From: Sutcliffiella cohnii
GTDB lineage: Bacteria > Bacillota > Bacilli > Bacillales > Bacillaceae_I
Direction: 5' to 3'
Assembly (NCBI RefSeq): GCF_002250055.1
Contig: NZ_CP018866.1
Coordinates: forward strand, 4,541,001-4,605,000
Length of the DNA: 64,000 bases
Below are positions 45,897 through 56,112 of this stretch, piece after piece. How positions within the stretch are numbered: the first letter of the stretch is position 1; every line of letters begins with the position of its first letter. The position numbers and the translations under genes are program-made. Below the pieces are notes generated by a model. That model saw only the letters and a program-made list of their open reading frames with translations. It had not been told where the DNA came from and did no database searches.

Positions 45897-46055
45897 AGAG
45901 CAAAAGCATAGGCGGATCCCTCTGCCCGTACAAACTGGACCAAACCGGTAGGCGATAAAGGAAACACATCAAGTCAAAGGCGAGTTGATGTTGAATAACC
46001 TACGGACGGAAAGTTTGAATGGCCCAAGCTGCCGAAGCTATACGTTAGTTGTTTT
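45897..46055 (+). ncRNA. Candidate structured RNA between soj and noc (unrecognised)
   Basis: A GC-richer island in an AT-rich gap, with nested pairing: P1 CAAACT/AGTTTG (45931-36/46012-17), P2 CCGGTAGG/CCTACGG (45945-52/45999-46005) and P3 ACATCAA/TTGATGT (45966-72/45985-91). GGCGGA can pair locally with TCTGCC (45911-16/45921-26), or GGCGG can pair with CTGCC (46029-33). Loops are purine-rich on the plus strand, so that strand is favoured. I cannot match it to a known RNA family. If transcribed leftward it would be the soj leader. Confidence 0.5.
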
Positions 46056-46080
46056 TAGTTATATGATTCCAATACCATAA

Positions 46081-46109
46081 GAAAAAAACCTACCACTCTA
46101 GTAGGTTAA
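46081..46109 (-). terminator. Terminator of noc
   Basis: Minus strand AACCTAC pairs with GTAGGTT, followed by TTTTTT. Confidence 0.88.
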
Positions 46110-46113
46110 GACA

Positions 46114-46968
46114 TTACTTTTTTTTGTTTTTTGGAATTTTAATCGTAAACTGATAATATTCATCAAACTCTTCTTCTTTAGTATCTACATTTATACCACT
46201 ATCGTTAACCATCGTTAAAGATTGACGAATAGTATTCATTGCTATTCGCATATCTTTACTAAACGCTTTTAACTTAGGCTTTGGTTTTGCGACTTTCGTT
46301 TCTAACAGACGGACAACTCGTTCTTCTGTTTGTTTAACATTCAATTGTTTTTCAATGATTTCTTCCATTAAAGCTATTTGTTTTTCTGGTTCCTTTAACG
46401 GGATAAGGGCGCGTGCATGTCGCTCTGTCATTTTCTTTTGTAACAGCGCCTCTTGAACTTCCTCAGGCAATTTTAATAATCTTAATTTATTGGCAACGGT
46501 TGACTGCCCTTTTCCTAATCGTTGTGCAAGTGCTTCCTGTGTTAAATTATGTAATTCTAACAATTTAGCATATGCTAACGCTTCTTCTATAGCAGATAAT
46601 TCTTCACGTTGTAAATTTTCAATTAAGGCAACTGAGGCTGTTTCTGTATCATTAAAATCTTTTACAATAGCAGGTATTGTCTCCCAGCCTAATTTTTGGA
46701 CTGCTCTCCATCGACGTTCCCCTGCAATTATTTCAAATGTATCTTCGGCAAACTGCCTTACTACGATTGGTTGAATAATCCCATGTGTACGAATCGTCAA
46801 TGCTAATTCATCAATTTTTGCATCAACAAATACAGTACGAGGCTGATAGCGGTTCGGACTTATTTGTACTACTGGTATATGCTTTATTTCGTCTTTATTT
46901 GTTTTTTCTACTATTTCTTGTTCTTCCTTTTCGCCGATTCCAAAAAAACGAGAGAAAGGAGTTTTCAT
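46114..46968 (-). CDS. noc: Nucleoid occlusion protein Noc
   Basis: A ParB-family paralogue, 284 aa, that binds dispersed NBS sites and blocks septum formation over the nucleoid. The N-terminus [12 protein letters not shown] is the amphipathic membrane-targeting helix special to Noc. Then come the CTP-binding region ([23 protein letters not shown]), an HTH ([20 protein letters not shown]) and a C-terminal dimer domain with a lysine-rich end. AAGGTGGTGG precedes the ATG. An imperfect parS lies just upstream. No NBS (ATTTCCCGGGAAAT) was found in the window, consistent with their scarcity near oriC or terminus-specific layout. Confidence 0.96.
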   Translation of the reverse strand: MKTPFSRFFGIGEKEEQEIVEKTNKDEIKHIPVVQISPNRYQPRTVFVDAKIDELALTIRTHGIIQPIVVRQFAEDTFEIIAGERRWRAVQKLGWETIPAIVKDFNDTETASVALIENLQREELSAIEEALAYAKLLELHNLTQEALAQRLGKGQSTVANKLRLLKLPEEVQEALLQKKMTERHARALIPLKEPEKQIALMEEIIEKQLNVKQTEERVVRLLETKVAKPKPKLKAFSKDMRIAMNTIRQSLTMVNDSGINVDTKEEEFDEYYQFTIKIPKNKKK

Positions 46969-47041
46969 AGTTCCACCACCTTAAGGAGAAAATCCCTATA
47001 TGATATTTTCGCTCTTTTTAGTAAAAATCCTTCTTTAAAAA

Positions 47042-47057
47042 TGTTTCATGTGAAACA
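47042..47057. promoter_or_regulatory. Imperfect parS-like site upstream of noc
   Basis: TGTTTCATGTGAAACA differs from the parS consensus at one central base (CACGTG to CATGTG). It may be a weak Spo0J site or an ancestral Noc/Spo0J operator. Confidence 0.7.
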
Positions 47058-47114
47058 TTTTTTGTTTCTCCACTTAGCACTTTATAAAACCCTTACCTTA
47101 TTATACATATATTC

Positions 47115-47831
47115 CTATTCTAAAGGGGTTCGATTTGGAGTGCCAGGCTTTCTAGGGTATTTTTTGGGTGTAGTTTTAAACTTTTTAATAATTAAAATGT
47201 TTCTTTCACTTTCTTCGATCGGTAATTGAAAAGAATGCACATTTTCAATTTTGCCACCGAGAATCGTTAATGCTTTTTTTCCTTTATCTATTTCTTCTGT
47301 TACACTAGCAGCTTTCATTGGTATAAAATACCCATTTTCCTTCACTAATGGTAAGCATAATTCACTTAATACGCTCAGCCTTGCTACTGCTCTAGCAGTT
47401 ACAACATCAAAGGATTCACGAAGATCAAGTCTTTTTCCGAATGTTTCTGCACGATCATGATATAACGTTACATTTTGTAAATTTAGTTCATTCACTAAAT
47501 GTTGAAGAAAGCCAATTCGTTTATTTAGTGAATCAACAATTGTAACCTTTAATTGCGGAAAGCATATTTTCAATGGAATACTCGGAAAACCTGCTCCTGC
47601 TCCAACGTCACATAGTGATAAATCTTTATCAAAAGGGAAATAAAAGGCTGCTGTTATAGAGTCGTAAAAGTGCTTTAAATAAACACCTTCTTCATCTGTA
47701 ATTGCCGTTAAATTCATTTTTTCATTCCATTCCACTAGTAAACGGAAGTAGGTAGAGAATTGGTCTAATTGTGTAGGAGAAAGGGTTATCCCCTTCTCCG
47801 ATAAAATTTGTACAAATTGGTCTTTTTTCAT
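47115..47831 (-). CDS. rsmG: 16S rRNA m7G527 methyltransferase RsmG (GidB)
   Basis: A 238-aa SAM-dependent methyltransferase that modifies G527 of 16S rRNA; loss gives low-level streptomycin resistance in other bacteria. Motif I is [16 protein letters not shown] (about residues 70-85), followed by [13 protein letters not shown] and the conserved [10 protein letters not shown] basic C-terminal tail ([12 protein letters not shown]) is typical. GAGGT precedes the ATG, 21 bases after the mnmG stop; part of the mnmE-mnmG-rsmG group. Confidence 0.97.
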   Translation of the reverse strand: MKKDQFVQILSEKGITLSPTQLDQFSTYFRLLVEWNEKMNLTAITDEEGVYLKHFYDSITAAFYFPFDKDLSLCDVGAGAGFPSIPLKICFPQLKVTIVDSLNKRIGFLQHLVNELNLQNVTLYHDRAETFGKRLDLRESFDVVTARAVARLSVLSELCLPLVKENGYFIPMKAASVTEEIDKGKKALTILGGKIENVHSFQLPIEESERNILIIKKFKTTPKKYPRKPGTPNRTPLE

Positions 47832-47852
47832 TATGAAACCTCACTGTAATCG

Positions 47853-49742
47853 TTATTCATTAGATATTTTTGCAATTTTACCTTGCTCTAAGTAAACGAG
47901 TAAAATAGAAATATCGGCAGGATTTACTCCGGAAATTCTCGATGCTTGAGCAACCGAAAGTGGTCGCACTTCTTTTAGTTTTTGTCTTGCTTCATTTGCA
48001 AGACTTTGAATCGCATCATAATCAATATTTTCCGGAATTTTCTTATCTTCCATCTTTTTCAATCTCTCTACTTGTTGAAGAGACTTCTTAATATAGCCCT
48101 CATATTTAATCTGAATTTCTACTTGTTCCCCTACATCTTGTGAAATTTCCTTTTCAGAAGGTGCTAAAGTACGAATATGTTCATAATTCATTTCTGGACG
48201 TTTTAGTAGATCAGCCGCTCTAATACCGTCTTTTAACTCCGTTCCCCCTGCACTAACAATTAATTGCTGTACAGGTTCTATAGGCTTTAATATTAATGAT
48301 TGTAGTCGTTCTTTTTCTTCTTCAATGGCTTGTTTTTTTGCTAAGAAACGTTCATAACGTTCATCAGAAATTAATCCAACCGAATGTCCAATTGGAGTTA
48401 AACGTAAATCTGCATTATCATGACGTAACAATAAACGATACTCTGCTCTTGACGTTAAGAGCCTATATGGTTCATTTGTACCTTTCGTAACTAAATCGTC
48501 AATCAGTACTCCTATATAAGCTTCTGAACGGCTTAAAATAATAGGCTCTTTACCTTGTGCCTTTAATCCTGCGTTCATCCCTGCCATTATTCCTTGCCCG
48601 GCAGCTTCTTCATAACCGGACGTACCATTGATTTGACCAGCTGTAAATAAATTTTCAATTTTTTTTGTTTCTAACGTTGGCCATAATTGTGTTGGGACAA
48701 TCGCGTCATATTCAATTGCATAACCAGCCCTCATCATTTGTGCTTTTTCTAAACCTGGTACTGATGCAATTAATTTAAGCTGAACTTCTTCAGGTAGACT
48801 AGTTGACAAGCCTTGTACGTATACTTCTTGTGTATTTCTACCTTCTGGTTCTAAAAATATTTGATGGCGAGGCTTATCATTGAATCGTACAACTTTATCT
48901 TCTATAGAAGGACAGTAACGTGGTCCAGTCCCCTTTATCATCCCCGAATACATTGGTGAACGGTGTAAGTTTGCATCAATAATTTCATGTGTTTCAGAAC
49001 TAGTATATGTTAACCAACACGGCAATTGATCTGTAATATATTGTGTCGTTTCATAAGAGAACGCTCTTGGAATTTCATCACCAGGTTGTATTTCTGTTTT
49101 ACTATAGTCAATAGTTTTACTATTTACACGTGGTGGTGTTCCTGTTTTAAAACGTACAAGATCGAATCCTAATTCTTCTAGATGCTCAGAAAGTTTTACA
49201 GACGGTTGTTGATTATTTGGACCACTTTCATATTGAAGGTCACCTAAAATAATTTTCCCTCTTAAAAACGTACCTGTTGTAATAACGACTGTTTTTGCTT
49301 CATAAACCGCACCTGTTTGTGTTATTACCCCCTTACAAATACCGTCTTCTACTATTAATTTTTCTACCATACCTTGCAATAAAGTTAAATTCTCTTGATT
49401 TTCGATTATTTTTTTCATTTCATGCTGATAAGAAAATTTATCTGCTTGTGCACGTAATGCACGAACAGCTGGCCCTTTCCCCGTGTTCAGCATTCTCATT
49501 TGAATATGTGTTTTATCAATATTTTTTCCCATTTCGCCACCAAGGGCATCAATCTCTCTTACTACAATTCCTTTTGCTGGTCCACCGACAGATGGATTAC
49601 AAGGCATAAAGGCAACCATGTCGAGGTTAATTGAGAGCATTAACGTATTGGCACCTAGACGAGCTGCAGCTAGACCTGCTTCACATCCTGCATGCCCAGC
49701 ACCAATTACGATAACATCATAGGAGCCCGCAACATATTCCAT
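47853..49742 (-). CDS. mnmG: tRNA uridine-34 modification enzyme MnmG (GidA)
   Basis: An FAD-dependent protein of 629 aa that, with MnmE, installs carboxymethylaminomethyl at U34 of certain tRNAs, including tRNA-Lys and tRNA-Glu of this window's cluster. The FAD dinucleotide motif [12 protein letters not shown] is at residues 12-23. Signatures [11 protein letters not shown] and [16 protein letters not shown] are intact, and the C-terminal tRNA- and MnmE-binding domain ends with [18 protein letters not shown]. Located between mnmE and rsmG as in B. subtilis. Confidence 0.98.
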   Translation of the reverse strand: MEYVAGSYDVIVIGAGHAGCEAGLAAARLGANTLMLSINLDMVAFMPCNPSVGGPAKGIVVREIDALGGEMGKNIDKTHIQMRMLNTGKGPAVRALRAQADKFSYQHEMKKIIENQENLTLLQGMVEKLIVEDGICKGVITQTGAVYEAKTVVITTGTFLRGKIILGDLQYESGPNNQQPSVKLSEHLEELGFDLVRFKTGTPPRVNSKTIDYSKTEIQPGDEIPRAFSYETTQYITDQLPCWLTYTSSETHEIIDANLHRSPMYSGMIKGTGPRYCPSIEDKVVRFNDKPRHQIFLEPEGRNTQEVYVQGLSTSLPEEVQLKLIASVPGLEKAQMMRAGYAIEYDAIVPTQLWPTLETKKIENLFTAGQINGTSGYEEAAGQGIMAGMNAGLKAQGKEPIILSRSEAYIGVLIDDLVTKGTNEPYRLLTSRAEYRLLLRHDNADLRLTPIGHSVGLISDERYERFLAKKQAIEEEKERLQSLILKPIEPVQQLIVSAGGTELKDGIRAADLLKRPEMNYEHIRTLAPSEKEISQDVGEQVEIQIKYEGYIKKSLQQVERLKKMEDKKIPENIDYDAIQSLANEARQKLKEVRPLSVAQASRISGVNPADISILLVYLEQGKIAKISNE

Positions 49743-49758
49743 TCAAATTCCTCCTTTT

Positions 49759-51147
49759 TTATTTCCCTAAACAAAACTGAGAAAACAGCTGGTCGATTAA
49801 GCTTTCATGAACGGTATCTCCTATTATTTCACCTAATATTTCCCACGTTCTCGTTAAATCAATTTGTACGATATCAATTGGTACACCGCTGTTCAGTCCA
49901 TCTATCGCTTCTTCTAGAGCTGTTTGTGCTTGAGATATTAACCCAATATGTCGAGAATTAGAAACAAAAGTTGTATCTCCTATTTCAATTCCTTCATCGA
50001 AGAATACCGATGCAATCGCATCTTCTAATTCATCAATTCCCTTTTCTTCTAATAGTGAAGTAGTAATAATTGCTCTATCTTTAGCTAATTGCTTTACTTT
50101 TTCAATTGAAAGGTTAGTTGGTAAGTCTGTTTTATTAACAATAATAATTACATCCATACCTTCTGTAACTTCTAGTAATTGCTCATCCTCTTTTGAGAGA
50201 GGCTCATTATTATTTAGCACTAATAGTACTAGGTCTGCTTTATTCAAAAACTCTCGTGAGCGTTCTACACCGATTCGTTCTACAATATCTTCTGTTTCAC
50301 GTATACCAGCCGTATCAACAAGCTTTAGCGGCACACCACGAACATTTACATATTCCTCTATGACGTCTCGAGTCGTACCAGGAATATCCGTTACAATCGC
50401 TTTGTTTTCTTGAACTAAACTGTTCAATAGTGATGATTTCCCTACATTAGGTCGACCTACAATAACAGTAGAAAGCCCTTCTCTTAAAATTTTCCCTTGT
50501 TGAGATGTTCGTAAAAGTTTCTCTAGCTCGTTCTTCACATATGTTGCTTTCTCCAAAAGAAGATGATGCGTCATTTCTTCTACATCATCGTATTCAGGAT
50601 AATCAATATTAACTTCTACATGCGCTAATATTTCTAATATGTGCTGACGTAATCCTTGTACTAGTTTTGACAAGCGGCCTTCCATTTGACCGAGAGCTAA
50701 ATTCATTGCTCGATCCGTTTTCGCTCGAATAAGATCCATTACCGCTTCCGCTTGCGAGAGGTCTATTCTACCATTTAAGAAGGCTCTTTTTGTAAATTCA
50801 CCTGGTTCTGCTAGTCTTGCACCTTGACTAAGAACGAGTTGTAGCACTTTATTTACAGAGACGATTCCTCCGTGGCAATTGATTTCCACTACATCTTCTC
50901 TAGTAAACGTTTTTGGACCTCTCATAATCGAGACCATAACTTCTTCAATTACTTCGTTTACTTTTGGATCAACAATATTTCCGTAATGAATCGTATGTGA
51001 AGGCACTTCACTCATTTTCTTTTTGCTAGGAGTGATGAAAATACGATCAATTATTGATAACGCTTCTTCTCCACTTAAGCGAACAATTGCAATTGCTCCT
51101 TCCCCCATTGGCGTAGAAATGGCCGCAATAGTATCCCAATCCTTCAT
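49759..51147 (-). CDS. mnmE: tRNA modification GTPase MnmE (TrmE)
   Basis: A 462-aa GTPase, partner of MnmG. An N-terminal formyl-THF-binding domain (about 1-118) is followed by a helical domain and an inserted G domain with [27 protein letters not shown] and NKTDLP. The C-terminus FCLGK carries the catalytic-cysteine motif CxGK. I chose the ATG at 51147 (MKDWDTIAA) with AGAGGTGA upstream, rather than the frame start at 51213. Its upstream region contains three DnaA boxes. Confidence 0.97.
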   Translation of the reverse strand: MKDWDTIAAISTPMGEGAIAIVRLSGEEALSIIDRIFITPSKKKMSEVPSHTIHYGNIVDPKVNEVIEEVMVSIMRGPKTFTREDVVEINCHGGIVSVNKVLQLVLSQGARLAEPGEFTKRAFLNGRIDLSQAEAVMDLIRAKTDRAMNLALGQMEGRLSKLVQGLRQHILEILAHVEVNIDYPEYDDVEEMTHHLLLEKATYVKNELEKLLRTSQQGKILREGLSTVIVGRPNVGKSSLLNSLVQENKAIVTDIPGTTRDVIEEYVNVRGVPLKLVDTAGIRETEDIVERIGVERSREFLNKADLVLLVLNNNEPLSKEDEQLLEVTEGMDVIIIVNKTDLPTNLSIEKVKQLAKDRAIITTSLLEEKGIDELEDAIASVFFDEGIEIGDTTFVSNSRHIGLISQAQTALEEAIDGLNSGVPIDIVQIDLTRTWEILGEIIGDTVHESLIDQLFSQFCLGK

Positions 51148-51261
51148 AAACGCTTCACCTCTTTTCTTTCTCTTTTCTATATGTCCAACATAAATTAGTG
51201 TAATTTTAGTCATTAACTTATTAAATTTAGCATAATTTACACTTCTTTTAAAGGGATTTAG

Positions 51262-51326
51262 TTATCCACAAGAAGCAATCCGGTCAAATAAATTACTATT
51301 ATTTTAACTTATCCACATGTGAATAA
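51262..51326. promoter_or_regulatory. DnaA-box cluster upstream of mnmE
   Basis: TTATCCACA at 51262-51270 and 51309-51317, and TGTGAATAA at 51318-51326, the last two forming an abutting inverted pair. In B. subtilis an oriC-proximal DnaA-box cluster is assigned to the nearby jag region. Confidence 0.7.
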
Positions 51327-51367
51327 CAATAAACAGTTATTTGTGGTCTTTTCATTTAGTATGAACA

Positions 51368-51392
51368 AAAGCTCCCTTGGAAAATCAAGAGA
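51368..51392 (-). terminator. Weak terminator-like hairpin
   Basis: Minus strand CTCTCTTG pairs with CAAGGGAG (one wobble), followed by CTTTTGTT. It lies between the jag side and mnmE. Confidence 0.4.
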
Positions 51393-51509
51393 GTTCGATG
51401 GTGGTTTATAATAAATTTTGAACAATGTTCTACTCTGAAAATAGGCTTGTTTGGGAAAGTAGAATTTCATTATAGACAAAATTGATTAATATAAACGTTT
51501 TATAGTTAG

Positions 51510-51655
51510 TCCGTTGCACTTCGCTACAGACACTTGCTTTCCGCGGGGAGGGATTCGAGCCTCCTAGGCTGCGCCTGCAGGGTCTCACCTTCCCTCTACC
51601 TCCCGCTGGAGTCAAGTGTCTTCCGCTCCATTCCACTCACGGCCCTAAATATTGG
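51510..51655. repeat. Composite palindromic intergenic repeat, copy 2 (uninterrupted)
   Basis: The ends are inverted (AGACACTTG / CAAGTGTCT), with inner GCGGGGAGG / CCTCCCGC. It shares both ends with 28499-28768 but lacks that copy's nested middle. It is located between jag and mnmE. No coding capacity; a mobile or RNA-hairpin repeat is likely. Confidence 0.75.
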
Positions 51656-51750
51656 AAGGTACATCATAATAGACGGTTCTTTACCAAACCACCTGTTTTC
51701 AGTCGATTTTGTGCAAATTTCACTGGATTGGTGTCTACACTAAAAAAAGC

Positions 51751-51785
51751 AAAAAAAGGATCGAGCGCTAGTTTGCGTTCGATCC
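51751..51785 (-). terminator. Terminator of rnpA-spoIIIJ-jag
   Basis: Minus strand GGATCGAACG pairs with CGCTCGATCC (51758-51767/51776-51785), followed by seven T. Confidence 0.92.
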
Positions 51786-51795
51786 TTTAACATTA

Positions 51796-52416
51796 TTATT
51801 TTTTTGGTGCGATGACTAATGATCGTTTTGGTTCTTTTCCAACCGAGTACGTTTCTAGTTCTGGATATTCAGAGAGCGCTGCATGGATTACTTTTCGTTC
51901 AAAAGATGGCATCGGTTCTAAATGAACTGGTTGCTTTGTACGAATTGCCTTCTGCGCTAACCTTCCAGCTAACTGCTCGAGCGTTTCTTTTCTCTTTTCA
52001 CGATAACCTTCTGCATCAAGCTCAATTGAAAGGTACTGATTAGAAAACTTATTTGCAACAATTTGCGTTAAATATTGGAGTGAGTTAAGAGTTTGTCCTC
52101 TTTTTCCTATTATTAACGCACTTTTCTCACCAGTAATACGTAAAGTTACGTTTCGACCATTTGTAGTTGCATCAATATTGGCAGGTATTTGCATTTGAGC
52201 TAGTACATTTTTAAGAAAACCGATTGCTTCTTCGGTAGGATCCGGTCTAACCGTTACCTTTACAATAAACGGTTTTGCACCAAATAAACCAAAGAGTCCT
52301 TTTTTACCTTCCTCCACAATCTCAATATCTGCACGGTCTTTAGTTGTGTTAAGTTGAGTTAAAGCGGAGTTTACTGCTTCCTCTACCGTTTGACCAGTTG
52401 CAGTTATTTCTCTCAC
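51796..52416 (-). CDS. khpB: RNA-binding protein KhpB/Jag (SpoIIIJ-associated)
   Basis: A 206-aa RNA-binding protein: an N-terminal Jag_N domain (about 1-50, [17 protein letters not shown] and KKGLFGLFG), a KH domain with [16 protein letters not shown] (about 118-133) and an R3H domain (REKRKETL, then [13 protein letters not shown]). It controls cell division and elongation with KhpA in related bacteria. The GTG start overlaps the spoIIIJ TGA (GTGA), with GGAGGGG upstream. Confidence 0.96.
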   Translation of the reverse strand: MREITATGQTVEEAVNSALTQLNTTKDRADIEIVEEGKKGLFGLFGAKPFIVKVTVRPDPTEEAIGFLKNVLAQMQIPANIDATTNGRNVTLRITGEKSALIIGKRGQTLNSLQYLTQIVANKFSNQYLSIELDAEGYREKRKETLEQLAGRLAQKAIRTKQPVHLEPMPSFERKVIHAALSEYPELETYSVGKEPKRSLVIAPKK

Positions 52417-53186
52417 TTTTTAGCCCCTCCTGCACTTTTAGTTGCTAATGCGCCTTTAATATCAGGACCTTTAATGAAATATGTTTGAACAATCATAAAG
52501 ATATTACCAACAACCCAGTATAATGATAAAGCTGCTGGGAAGTTAATTGCGAAAATAACGATCATAATCGGCATTAACCATAACATCATGACCATTTGAG
52601 GGTTGTTTTCCATTCCAACCATCATTATTTTTTGTTGAATCCAAGTAGTGATCCCTGCTACAACAGGTAAAATGTAGAATGGGTCAGGCAAACCTAAATC
52701 AAACCACCAGAAAGTATATAACTTTATTTCTTCTGTTCTCGTAATAGCATGGAAGAAACCAATTAAGATTGGCATTTGTATTAATAATGGGAAACATCCC
52801 GCAAGTGGATTTACTCCAGTTTTTTGGAATAGAGCCATCGTTTCTTGTTGAAGCTTTTGTTGTGTTTTTTGATCTTTAGAACTATATTTTTCACGTAATT
52901 TTTGTAATTCAGGTTGTAACGCTTGCATTGCTTTTGAATTTTTCGTTTGTTTGATCATTAATGGCAATATTGCAAAACGTAGTAAAAGTGTTACGATAAT
53001 AATAGAAACTCCATAACTATTAAATAATTGACCAAAGTAAATAATTAACCAAGATAAAGGATATACGATGTATTGATTCCAAAAACCGGTACTCTCTTTG
53101 GTAATTGGCTCATTTATTTCCGTACAGCCTGTTAGTAGAAGTAACAATCCTACTAAGCTTATAACAAGCCATAATCGTTTTTTCAA
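52413..53186 (-). CDS. spoIIIJ: Membrane protein insertase YidC/SpoIIIJ
   Basis: A 257-aa YidC/Oxa1-family insertase. The lipoprotein signal [20 protein letters not shown] ends at the lipobox LTGC. Five membrane helices follow, with the hydrophilic-groove arginine at about residue 70 ([11 protein letters not shown]) and [18 protein letters not shown]. In B. subtilis SpoIIIJ is also needed for forespore sigma-G activation. Cotranscribed with rnpA and jag. Confidence 0.96.
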   Translation of the reverse strand: MKKRLWLVISLVGLLLLLTGCTEINEPITKESTGFWNQYIVYPLSWLIIYFGQLFNSYGVSIIIVTLLLRFAILPLMIKQTKNSKAMQALQPELQKLREKYSSKDQKTQQKLQQETMALFQKTGVNPLAGCFPLLIQMPILIGFFHAITRTEEIKLYTFWWFDLGLPDPFYILPVVAGITTWIQQKIMMVGMENNPQMVMMLWLMPIMIVIFAINFPAALSLYWVVGNIFMIVQTYFIKGPDIKGALATKSAGGAKK

Positions 53187-53321
53187 CCTATTTTTCCTCC
53201 TTTTTTCACGTCGGTGCTCCTTATTTTCCCTTAACTATCCTATCACGATTACATGTATAAGAAAATATGTATAGTTGTTCTCTCGTATTTTACCATTTTA
53301 AGCTGTAATCAGAAAGGAAAA

Positions 53322-53684
53322 TTAATCTTTTCTACTAGGTACAGTTTTTCTTAATAGTGATATCTTTTTAAAAATATGTATAAGACTACTTTTCACTTCT
53401 TCATAAGACATCTCCGCAGTAGGCTTTCTCGCAATAATTACTATATCTCCTGTCGTAACAATGTCTGCTTCTAATTCGGTGAACACTTGACGAATATATC
53501 TTTTTATTCGGTTTCTTGTTACAGCATTACCGATTTTTTTGCTCACTGATAACCCTATTTTAAACTCTGCTTGATCTTTCTTTTCTAAAACATATAACAC
53601 AAATTGACGATTTGCCATCGACTTCCCGTGTTGAAACACCTGTTGGAACTCTTTATTTTTTTTTATTCGTTTTTCTTTCCTCAC
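53322..53684 (-). CDS. rnpA: Ribonuclease P protein component
   Basis: A 120-aa basic protein that assists RNase P RNA in 5' maturation of tRNA precursors, such as the cluster at 30.8-31.8 kb. [14 protein letters not shown], then the RNR signature [20 protein letters not shown] (residues about 48-67) and the end [14 protein letters not shown] are diagnostic. The start is GTG, with GGAGGAAGC upstream. It follows rpmH. Confidence 0.96.
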   Translation of the reverse strand: MRKEKRIKKNKEFQQVFQHGKSMANRQFVLYVLEKKDQAEFKIGLSVSKKIGNAVTRNRIKRYIRQVFTELEADIVTTGDIVIIARKPTAEMSYEEVKSSLIHIFKKISLLRKTVPSRKD

Positions 53685-53776
53685 GATGCTTCCTCCTGTA
53701 TTTCGACTCCACGAGAGATTTCTTTACTAACCATTATTTCTATATTTAATAAAATTCATAACCAGGATTTTAAATG

Positions 53777-53806
53777 AAAAAAAAGACCACTGACAGTCAG
53801 TGGTCT
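53777..53806 (-). terminator. Terminator after rpmH
   Basis: Minus strand GACCACTGAC pairs with GTCAGTGGTC (53785-53805), followed by eight T. rnpA lies beyond, so read-through or a separate promoter is needed. Confidence 0.88.
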
Positions 53807-53940
53807 TATGCTGATAATACTTTTCTTCCTTTACGACGACGACGAGCTAATACATTACGTCCGTTTGGAGTACTCATACGCGCACGGAAACCATGTACCT
53901 TGCTGCGTTTACGTTTATTTGGTTGAAATGTTCTTTTCAT
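53806..53940 (-). CDS. rpmH: 50S ribosomal protein L34
   Basis: A 44-aa, strongly basic protein beginning [20 protein letters not shown] and ending [10 protein letters not shown], the L34 signature. GGGAGGTG lies about 6 bases before the ATG. It is the first leftward gene from oriC, divergent from dnaA, with its own strong promoter. Confidence 0.98.
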   Translation of the reverse strand: MKRTFQPNKRKRSKVHGFRARMSTPNGRNVLARRRRKGRKVLSA

Positions 53941-53997
53941 TATATGACACCTCCCTGAGGATAACTTCTAAATTTATTACATAAGACAGTCTAACTA

Positions 53998-54027
53998 ATT
54001 ATAGAGAAAACCACTACTAATTGTCAA
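53998..54027 (-). promoter_or_regulatory. Sigma-A promoter for rpmH
   Basis: Minus strand perfect -35 TTGACA and perfect -10 TATAAT, with an 18-base spacer. Confidence 0.85.
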
Positions 54028-54165
54028 CTTCTCTTTTTTAGCAGAAATTTCTTTATTATCTTTTCTTATAAAAGGAAAAAGCAGATCATCATCTATCTAC
54101 AAATTTTTTTTGTAAAATCTTTGCCCCTCTTCTTTACTGTTAATAACTTTTTTCGAGCATTTTCG

Positions 54166-54453
54166 TCATCCACAGACTTTATCGACAAGTTTTACACAAA
54201 TTATGCCCTTGTGGAAAACTTTCTTCCACACTAACGGTTGTTTGTGGATAATTTCAAAAATACATTGCAACATATAGTTATATTTGATATTATTATTGTG
54301 TTTTCACTCTGAATAACATTTCCTCAAAAAATACTTTTCCACAGATTGTGGATAACTTGTGGATAGTTCTTTTCCACATGTGTGTAATTAATTGTCCACA
54401 ATTGCAGGAAACTGTCGAAAACTCTTTTTCTACTATAATATATGTTATTCACA
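54166..54453. other. oriC, upstream DnaA-box region (incA/incB equivalent)
   Basis: DnaA boxes in the rpmH-dnaA gap: TCATCCACA 54166, TGTGGATAA 54243-54251, TTTTCCACA 54335, TGTGGATAA 54347-54355, TGTGGATAG 54358, TTTTCCACA 54370, TTGTCCACA 54392 and TTATTCACA 54445-54453. Three match TTATNCACA exactly. They correspond to the autoregulatory half of the bipartite Bacillus origin. Confidence 0.9.
54412..54439 (+). promoter_or_regulatory. Candidate dnaA promoter
   Basis: A perfect -10 TATAAT at 54434-54439 with a weak -35 CTGTCG 16 bases upstream, embedded among DnaA boxes, consistent with autorepression. Confidence 0.5.
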
Positions 54454-54586
54454 AAAACAGCTTAGATGAATAAATATACACTCACGTTTATCTCCTTCAT
54501 TTATTGAGCGGAAAGCCTTACAGATAAACGTTTTTTATACTTAAAAAACTATTATCAATTTTAAATGGGAGAAAGGAGGATGTCTC

Positions 54587-55933
54587 TTGAAAAACATTGC
54601 AGATCTCTGGTCAAAAGCACTACAAGAAATTCAAAAGAAAATTAGTAAACCAAGCTTTGATACTTGGCTAAAAGCTACAAAAGCTCATTCACTTCAAGGA
54701 GATAATTTAATTATTACAGCTCCAAATGAATTTGCTAGAGACTGGCTAGAATCGAGATATTCTGCACTTATCGGTGAAATCATCTCCGAAATAACTGGAG
54801 AAGTTTTAACGATTAAATTTATTATTCCACAAAATCAAGTCGAAGAAGATTTAAATATGGTGGCCCCTCCAAGGAAAGTAAAGAAAGATGAGGAACTAAC
54901 TGAGTTTCCACAAAATATGTTAAATCCTAAATATACGTTTGACACATTTGTTATTGGATCGGGAAACCGTTTTGCTCATGCAGCTTCATTAGCTGTTGCC
55001 GAAGCACCTGCAAAAGCTTACAATCCTCTCTTCATATATGGGGGCGTTGGATTAGGGAAAACTCACTTAATGCATGCAATTGGTCATTATGTTGTAGAAC
55101 ATAACCCAGCAGCAAAAGTAGTTTATTTATCTTCGGAAAAATTTACGAATGAATTTATTAATTCAATTCGTGACAATAAAGCTGTCGAATTTCGAAATAA
55201 ATATCGAAATGTAGACGTTCTTCTCATAGATGATATTCAATTTCTAGCTGGGAAAGAACAAACACAAGAAGAATTTTTCCATACTTTTAATACTCTCCAT
55301 GAAGAAAGTAAACAAATTATTATTTCAAGTGACCGTCCTCCTAAAGAAATCCCTACATTAGAGGACCGCTTACGTTCTCGCTTTGAATGGGGTTTAATCA
55401 CTGATATTACACCACCAGATTTAGAAACGAGGATTGCTATTCTACGTAAAAAAGCAAAAGCGGAAGGATTAGATATTCCGAATGAGGTCATGCTTTACAT
55501 TGCTAATCAAATTGATTCTAATATTCGTGAATTAGAAGGAGCGCTTATTAGAGTTGTTGCCTATTCTTCATTAATTAATAAAGACATAAATGCAGATTTA
55601 GCTGCAGAAGCACTAAAAGATATAATTCCTAGCTCGAAACCGAAAGTATTAACAATACTAGATATTCAAAAAATTGTTGGAGAGGAATTTAATATAAAGC
55701 TTGAAGACTTTAAAGCGAAGAAACGAACTAAATCTGTTGCCTATCCAAGACAAATCGCAATGTACCTTGCAAGAGAGTTAACAGATTATTCGTTACCTAA
55801 AATTGGTGATGAATTTGGTGGCCGTGATCATACTACTGTTATTCACGCACACGAAAAAATCTCTAAGTTATTACAATCAGATACTCAATTACAGAAACAA
55901 CTAGAATCTATAAGTAATAAATTGAAAAATTAG
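54587..55933 (+). CDS. dnaA: Chromosomal replication initiator DnaA
   Basis: An AAA+ initiator of 448 aa. Domain I (about 1-85) is followed by a short linker and domain III with Walker [11 protein letters not shown] (about residue 150), Walker [13 protein letters not shown] and sensor motifs [10 protein letters not shown]. Domain IV binds the DnaA box through the signature [15 protein letters not shown]. The start is TTG with AAAGGAGG 7 bases upstream. It initiates replication at the flanking boxes and represses its own gene. First rightward gene from oriC. Confidence 0.99.
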   Translation: MKNIADLWSKALQEIQKKISKPSFDTWLKATKAHSLQGDNLIITAPNEFARDWLESRYSALIGEIISEITGEVLTIKFIIPQNQVEEDLNMVAPPRKVKKDEELTEFPQNMLNPKYTFDTFVIGSGNRFAHAASLAVAEAPAKAYNPLFIYGGVGLGKTHLMHAIGHYVVEHNPAAKVVYLSSEKFTNEFINSIRDNKAVEFRNKYRNVDVLLIDDIQFLAGKEQTQEEFFHTFNTLHEESKQIIISSDRPPKEIPTLEDRLRSRFEWGLITDITPPDLETRIAILRKKAKAEGLDIPNEVMLYIANQIDSNIRELEGALIRVVAYSSLINKDINADLAAEALKDIIPSSKPKVLTILDIQKIVGEEFNIKLEDFKAKKRTKSVAYPRQIAMYLARELTDYSLPKIGDEFGGRDHTTVIHAHEKISKLLQSDTQLQKQLESISNKLKN

Positions 55934-55946
55934 TAGAAGTGAATTA

Positions 55947-56070
55947 TGTGAATAACAGGAGCATAGTTAAGCACAGTTTGTCCACATGTGGATAAGCTTT
56001 GTCTCTATGGCTTTTGTCGCTTATCCACATATTCACAGCCCCTACTATTATTACTTCTATCTTTTTATAT
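55947..56070. other. oriC, dnaA-dnaN unwinding region (incC, DnaA-trios)
   Basis: DnaA boxes: TGTGAATAA 55947, TTGTCCACA/TGTGGATAA inverted pair 55978-55995, TTATCCACA 56021-56029 and ATATTCACA 56029-56037. They are followed by a GC patch (GCCCC) and triplets CTA-CTA-TTA-TTA-CTT-CTA (56042-56059), then AT-rich DNA. This is the box, GC and DnaA-trio order known from the B. subtilis unwinding element. Confidence 0.88.
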
Positions 56071-56112
56071 AAAAAAATGAATTATAGAACTGCAATTTTT
56101 AAGGAGGATATT

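Noticed and set aside
51430..51636. A 68-aa frame and an opposite-strand frame over the palindromic repeat
   Set aside because: They arise from the inverted repeat and have no ribosome site or family resemblance.
55999..56112. N-terminal extension of dnaN
   Set aside because: It overlaps the oriC unwinding element; the strong ribosome site and conserved N-terminus place the start at 56113.
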